A stretch of 64,000 bases of DNA from Vicia villosa. Its lineage: Eukaryota; Streptophyta; Magnoliopsida; Fabales; Fabaceae. Both the position numbers and the translations under genes were made by a program. Shown one piece after another: positions 59,300-64,000 of this stretch. The number at the start of each line of letters is the position of its first letter. The first letter of the stretch is position 1. The DNA lies in assembly GCF_029867415.1 (NCBI RefSeq), contig NC_081185.1, positions 30,642,245-30,706,244 of the forward strand. The letters are read 5' to 3'. The notes below the pieces were generated by a model that made no database searches, was not told where the DNA came from, and saw nothing but the letters and a program-made list of their open reading frames with translations.

Positions 59300-61556
59300 G
59301 TCTCCTTCACTTCTGAAGAACTCGACCCCGAGTTCTCTTCTTGATAAAGAACTTCATCTGGCAGCTTGCTATAATTGTAAGTACCAACTGAAAACCTCTC
59401 CTTACGCCGAAACGCCATCACATCTTCTCCCACATTGAAAACTTTAACTTCCATGTGTTTATCTCGCATAGGAGGCAAATCGTTTGCCAACTCATCTGCG
59501 GTCAACTCCTTGAAATCCTTTAGGCTATGTTTGGGAGTTTGGAGGGGAAGGGAGGGGAAGGCTTCCGAAAACGAATTTTTAAAAAAATATAGAAAAATAT
59601 TTGATATTTTTTAAAAACATGGTTTTGTTTAGAATGATAAAAGAGTCATTATTATTACAAAATTTTTAATTTTCAAAATAGTATAACAACCTAAAAGATG
59701 TTTTCAAAATTTATGTAAGCCCTTCAAAACCCTCCTTCAATACAATTTTTGAGTTCCCCCATTTTATGGGGTTTTTGGTGTTATGAATAAACTCAAACCC
59801 TCCAAAACCCTCCTACCCAAAATCTTTTTATCCTTTTCACCTAATTCTTCCTATTTTCCAAAGTCCTCCCCTCCCTTCCCCTCCAAACTCCCAAACATAG
59901 CCTTAGGATCCCTAGCAGTTCTTCTGGAATTGTTTTCTCCTTTACAGCATTCATCAACCCTTTGATCACCACTGGACAGAAACATTTAGTTTCTTTTACA
60001 GCCTCATCAAGCTCCTTTTCACTCTGCATCATCATCAAGAATCTAGGATTCTTTCCTCCTGGATTCTTATCAAAGTGCAAAACAGGAGCCATAGCAATTT
60101 TATGTGTGCCCCATGTAAACATCATCACGTTATCCCGTCCTCGATAAGTGATATCATTATCAAACTGCCAAGGCCTACCAAGTAAAATATGACAAACATC
60201 CATATCAAGAACATCACAAAGTACCTCTTCTCTATAATGTTTTCTGATGGAGATAGGAACTCTGCAGGTTAGTGTTACTCGAACTTAGGAGCCCTTACTT
60301 ACCCAACCGAGGTTGTACGGCTTCTCATGTGGTTTTGTGGACAGCTTCAAATAATCTACCAATTTTTTCGACACCAGATTCTCCATGCTGCCACTATCCA
60401 CAATTAGATTACACACTTTGTTCTTGATAGAACAATGTGTCTTGAACAAATTCTTGCGCTTCCCTTCATCTTTGGATGCTAGTAACATTCGCTGCAACAC
60501 AAAATTTACCCTCTCATCAGATTCTTCCACCGCAAACTCAACATCATCATACTCATCGTTCTTAACTGTAGAATCTTCTCTTTCCTCATCTTCCGCCCTT
60601 TCTTCCACAACAGCAGTGACTCTTCTTGTTGGACAAACATTTGATTTATGGCCTCTTCCGTTACAATGATAACATGTGTCTATAACGGGTCTAGCATATG
60701 GATTATTTGGCCTCTGAATTGGTGATTTACCATGCTGCACACTGCTAGAGCTGCTAGCCCCCTTATTCTCAAGATTGGAATCCCGGGGTGTTGCATTCTT
60801 TTCCTTGTCACCTGCTGATTCACAGTTACTTTGGGGTGAATACCTTTCAATAGACGAGAAATTTCGAGGGGATTTCTCCATCAATTATGCCTTCAAAGCC
60901 AAACTGGATGCTTCAGCTACGGTCCATACAGTCTGTAAACCCATCTTCTCCTGCAAGATTCCCTTTAGGCCACTGATGTATCGAGCCACTTTCTGGCTTT
61001 CTGATTCTCCCAATTCATTGCGCTCAGAAAACTGCAGGAACTCAGCTGTGTATTCGGTCACGGTTCTCTTGCCCTGAACACACTCGATGTACATCTTATA
61101 AAGAATCTGCTCATAATCCTTCGGTAAAAACCGCTCCAGCATCAATTGTTTCATTCTTCTCCAAGTTCTGACTGGCCCCTTTCTTTGTCTTTGCCTTTGA
61201 ACAACAAGTTTATCCCACCAGACAGCTGCAGTACTTTTAAGCCTGATCGCAACCATCTTGACTTGCTTGTTCTCAGGGACACCCATAACGTCGAAGAACC
61301 TGTCGACGTCGATCTGCCAATCAAGAAACTCCTCCACTCCCATAGTCTCGTAGAACAATGGAATACCAGCCTTCACTCGATAGTCATGGTTGTTCTGTAG
61401 ATTCCCACGATTATCCTCTTCATCGTAAGGTTCTTCATCAGAACTCGAATCTTTGACACATTTTCCACCCCGTAGAACCCTAATCGGTTCCCCTCTCCTG
61501 TCTCTTCGCCGATTCCCATTAGTGGCGTTGTTCGTCTAATTTGCTAAATTCGCCAT
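59236..61556 (-). pseudogene. Gypsy gag-protease polyprotein fused to the pol tail, with premature stops
   Basis: A single frame from the ATG at 61556 encodes gag (FLDWQIDVDRFFDVMGVPE, TAAVWWDKLV, RTWRRMKQLMLERFLPKDYE, GKRTVTEYTAEFLQFSERN). It continues with the zinc knuckle CYHCNGRGHKSNVC and an aspartic protease region around NLIVDSGSMENLVSKKLV (active-site DSG), then MDVCHILLGRPWQFDNDITY. After TIPEELLGIL it meets the MITE (59902-59523), resumes with ELANDLPPMRD, and at once jumps to VKVFNVGEDVMAFRRKERF, which belongs after integrase. So about 3 kb of pol is deleted in frame. In-frame stops occur at codon 7 (61536-61538), 60885-60887 and 60285-60287. Confidence 0.82.
59523..59902. mobile_element. 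PIF/Harbinger-type MITE, 380 bp, TTA TSD
   Basis: Long terminal inverted repeat of about 36 bp: GGCTATGTTTGGGAGTTTGG continuing AGGGGAAGGGAGGGGA, with the exact complement at the right end. It is flanked by TTA (59520-59522 and 59903-59905). The 3-bp TTA target and GGC...GCC ends fit Tourist/Harbinger MITEs. The interior is AT-rich. It disrupts the gypsy polyprotein. Confidence 0.9.
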
Positions 61557-61580
61557 CTATTCAGTCAAAGTAGTTAGAGC

Positions 61581-63524
61581 TGTAACACCCCTCTAATAAC
61601 CCGCGGCAGTTAAATAAGTATTAATCAGAGTAAACATGCAAGAGGTGTCACAATTCATAAAATGAAGAAAACACACGTTGGTACATATCATGCATTCACT
61701 GAAACAACTGAAATTATAACTCATTAAATAAAATCATGCTTTACACAGCGGAATTAAAAGCACAGAGTCAACATCCATCATTAATGTATCCGACTCAACC
61801 AACAAAGCCAATTAGAGTTATAATCAACTCAAAACAAACGTGTTCCCAGTGTTACATCTACCAGAGCATGACACCGACACTATAACTAAAAACCGACTTA
61901 TGAGCTAATCCTCACCAAGTCGCGCCGCTATCCTCAATCTGAAAATAACAACAAGTAAGGGTGAGTCTCATCACAGTTAACCAATGTTATTGCATCATAA
62001 GTAATAACATATCATAGTTATATCATTTCACCCAATTGTTTCATATTCAGACAAATCAATCATTCATACATCCACAGATAAACAGACAGTCAACATGTAA
62101 CGTATATCATCATGCTATTAACAAATCATGCACATGTATGAAACTGACACTATGCATGTGGTACCAATCATCACCAGTGGAATCATCCACCGACCGATCT
62201 AACATCATCCAGATACGGCCCTGCCAGCACAAATTCCACACAATGGGAATTCTGCCCCTCGCTGAATCCTCTCATCATATAGGATTCAACCCATGTTTAT
62301 GAATGCATGCAACATATATATATATATATAACATACTTTTATCATCACCATTCTATGAGTAGCATCATCTATACTCATTTTATCATCATCATCATCAATA
62401 CTAAGCATGTTCATATATACATTGACATCATTCAATACAATCAATCATCAGTAAACCACAGAATCACATCACGAGGTTTACACAATCTCAAACAACATAC
62501 AAACAGGCCTACAAATCGAAAGTTACACATCATCGAACTTTCCAGAAAAATCACAAAACAGAAATTTCACATACAGGAAGTCATACGCGTATCATAGGGC
62601 CCATACGCGTCCATACGCGTATCCCCTTGCCTCATACGCGTATCATACGCATCACAACAGAATCAGATTTTGCCTACAAGCAACCTCATACGCGTATCAG
62701 TCTTGCCATACGCGTATCACCAGAATAATTTTCCTCTTTCAAAATTTCCATACGCGTATGAGCATCCTCATACGCTCTCATACGCAAAACACCAGTACGT
62801 GGTATTTGGGACAGGGCAACTGCGTATCATACGCGTATAGCCCATTGGGAGTGTCCCCCATACACGCGTATGGCACTGTTTCATACGCGAAACACCAGAA
62901 AATGCCCAGAACCTGCAGAATTCGTAACAGTCCAAAACCCATTCGTTTTTACTCATACCAGTCCACGATTTTGAGTCTAAAAACCAGAAAAATCACATCT
63001 AAACAGCATACGAATTCGTCTATAACCATAGTATATGATCCCATAATCAATTTCATTCATCATACCCTAAATCTATCAGTTATTAGGGGTTAACAATCCA
63101 AATTCAATGATGAACACAGGTAAAAATTCAGAATATAGAATCAATGGATCCAATCATACTCCTAATCCATACTATCACCCATAATACGATAAAAGAGATT
63201 AAACGGAGAGTCTCCCCTTACCTCAGATAAAAGTCTTAGTTCTTGGTCTCTCCCTCTACAGTTCTCCTTCACGTTCCTTGTTCCCAATTCTGTTCTTTCA
63301 CGTTCTTTCTTTGTTTCCCAATTTCCAATTATTTTATGAAAAATAATAATATTGAGATTAGTGAAAGCTTTACTAAATTACACCCCCTCTTCTTACTAAT
63401 CTCACACATGGCCCAAGTGCCATAAACCATTATTTATTCATTATTTCCTCAAAATCCTTAATAATTCTAATTATTAATTAAATATTCCAATTTAAATTAA
63501 TAATAAAATTATACGGGTGTTACA
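61581..63524 (-). repeat. 3' LTR of a gypsy element (chromovirus-type), 1944 bp
   Basis: Plus view begins TGTAACACCCCTCTAAT and ends TACGGGTGTTACA, so both ends carry TGTAACACCC inverted. To its right lie the polypurine tract and pol on the minus strand, making this the 3' LTR. The left target-site pentamer is AGAGC (61576-61580); its partner is outside the window. It contains the ATACGCGTAT array at 62582-62890 and a (TA)n run near 62314-62330. Confidence 0.85.
62582..62890. repeat. ATACGCGTAT palindrome array within the LTR
   Basis: CATACGCGTATC/G or close variants (ATACGCGT, ATACGC) occur more than ten times in about 310 bp with irregular spacing, for example from 62583, 62603, 62612, 62634, 62688, 62708, 62749, 62829 and 62868. 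The 10-bp core is self-complementary. Spacers are unrelated, so this is a motif cluster rather than a simple tandem repeat. Confidence 0.85.
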
Positions 63525-63543
63525 ACTCTCCCCCACTAAAAGA
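63525..63543 (-). other. Polypurine tract of the right-hand gypsy element
   Basis: Minus-strand CTTTTAGTGGGGGAGAGT lies directly before the LTR start TGTAACACCCG, the expected place for plus-strand priming. Confidence 0.8.
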
Positions 63544-63603
63544 GTTTTCGTCCTCGAAAACATACCTCAGGTAAAAAGTTCTGGATAAGAGTCTTTCATC
63601 TGA

Positions 63604-64000
63604 CTCTCTAGCTCTCAAGTAACATTTCCCTCAGCAGGTCCTCCCCAAGCTACTCTGACCAAAGCTATTTCCTTGCCTCGCAATTGCTTCAGCCTTCGAT
63701 CCTCAATCCTCACAGGTAAAGTCTCAACCGTCAAGTTATCTTTCACCTGTATATCATCTACTTGGATCACATGGGACGGATCTGAAATGTATTTCCTCAA
63801 CTGAGACACATGAAATACATCATGCAAATTTGCAAGCATCGGCGGTAAAGCGATACGATAAGCCACTTCTCCCACTCTTTCAGAAATTTGGAATGGTCCG
63901 ATAAAACGCGGAGTCAACTTCTTGGACTTCAACGCCCGACCAATCCCTGTCATAGGAGTAACTCTCATAAACACATGATCTCCCTCTTGAAACTCAAGTG
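63604..64000 (-). CDS. Gypsy polyprotein C-terminus (integrase end/chromodomain region), runs off the window
   Basis: The minus-strand frame contains LTPRFIGPFQISERVGEVAY, ALPPMLANLHDVFHVSQLRK, YISDPSHVIQVDDIQVKDNL, VETLPVRIEDRRLKQLRGKE and ALVRVAWGGPAEGNVT. This is the classic end of chromovirus (Del/Tekay type) integrase plus the chromodomain-like tail (V-V-WGG). The stop is just left of 63615 and the protein start is outside the window. No break is visible in the part seen, so the parent element may be recent. Its LTR is at 61581-63524. Confidence 0.85.

Larger units (their letters stand above)
58617..61580 (-). mobile_element. Gypsy element deletion derivative (gag-protease retained, RT to integrase lost)
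   Basis: From right to left: gag (61556-about 60885), zinc knuckle and protease (60884-about 59906), a short spacer peptide, then directly the last part of pol (59470-59236) and the 3' LTR (58617-59299). RT, RNase H and the integrase core are missing. The LTR matches the intron-6 solo LTR in PPO2. The right limit is the neighbouring LTR at 61581, so this element's own 5' LTR and PBS are lost. A Harbinger-type MITE (59523-59902) interrupts the protease-to-pol junction region. Confidence 0.78.

Noticed and set aside
62582..62890. CRISPR-like spaced repeats
   Set aside because: The motif is short and palindromic with irregular spacing in an LTR of a plant retrotransposon; no repeat-spacer regularity.
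62758..63093. 111-codon plus-strand frame
   Set aside because: Located in a gypsy LTR and built partly from the ATACGCGTAT motif; no family resemblance.

Overview
The window is nuclear DNA of a flowering plant, almost certainly a legume. It has AT-rich intergenic DNA, plant-type GT-AG introns, and very long LTRs whose first bases are TGTCATACCCCAAAATTT. One such element has a primer-binding site beginning TGGCGACTCTGCTGGGGA, typical of the Ogre/Tat branch of Ty3/gypsy retrotransposons, which is prominent in the pea-clover-medic group. The family assignment is inference. Only two host genes are convincing: a four-exon ankyrin-repeat protein gene (minus strand, 8898-13169) and an 18-exon protoporphyrinogen oxidase gene of the PPO2 type (plus strand, 36383-47225). 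The rest is mostly layered transposon DNA.

Layout. 1-about 5.6 kb: decayed Helitron on the minus strand, with an RPA-like gene upstream of a Rep/helicase gene that runs off the left edge, and a Mutator-type MITE between them. 7.33-8.63 kb: hAT element with an 8-bp target duplication. 8.9-13.2 kb: ankyrin gene with a Stowaway MITE in its second intron. 13.3-14.6 kb: very AT-rich DNA. 14.6-32.66 kb: 3' end of an outer Ogre-like element (plus strand) with two tandem arrays, a polypurine tract and a 4.5-kb 3' LTR. That LTR is split by a complete nested Ogre-like element (minus strand, 20238-31944) with near-identical 2.69-kb LTRs, a CCTTT target duplication and no visible gag-pol.

32.7-36.2 kb: gypsy integrase remnant split by a 2156-bp TRIM-like element, then a LINE RNase H remnant. 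36.4-47.2 kb: the PPO2 gene. Intron 6 holds a hAT MITE, a copia RNase H remnant and a gypsy solo LTR; intron 8 holds a copia-derived element. 47.9-50.7 kb: Mutator-like element (MULE) with a transposase-OTU gene. 50.8-51.0 kb: an 80-bp-arm foldback with TG...CA ends. 51.2-56.7 kb: a second MULE transposase-OTU pseudogene on the opposite strand, split by a 3.86-kb Ogre-type solo LTR. 58.6-61.6 kb: gypsy element with gag and protease but with RT, RNase H and most of integrase deleted, carrying a Harbinger-type MITE. 61.58-64 kb: LTR and pol 3' end of another gypsy element whose LTR is studded with the palindrome ATACGCGTAT.

The two host genes have no evident functional link: PPO2 acts in haem/chlorophyll precursor synthesis, and the ankyrin protein is presumably a binding or scaffold protein. 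The strongest observations are the nested Ogre with a paralogous empty site, a stop-free 87-bp intron in PPO2, two OTU-MULEs that have both lost the OTU catalytic cysteine region, the foldback element, the pol-deleted gypsy element, and palindrome arrays in two unrelated LTR families. Boundaries come from reading the sequence by eye; no database search was run.
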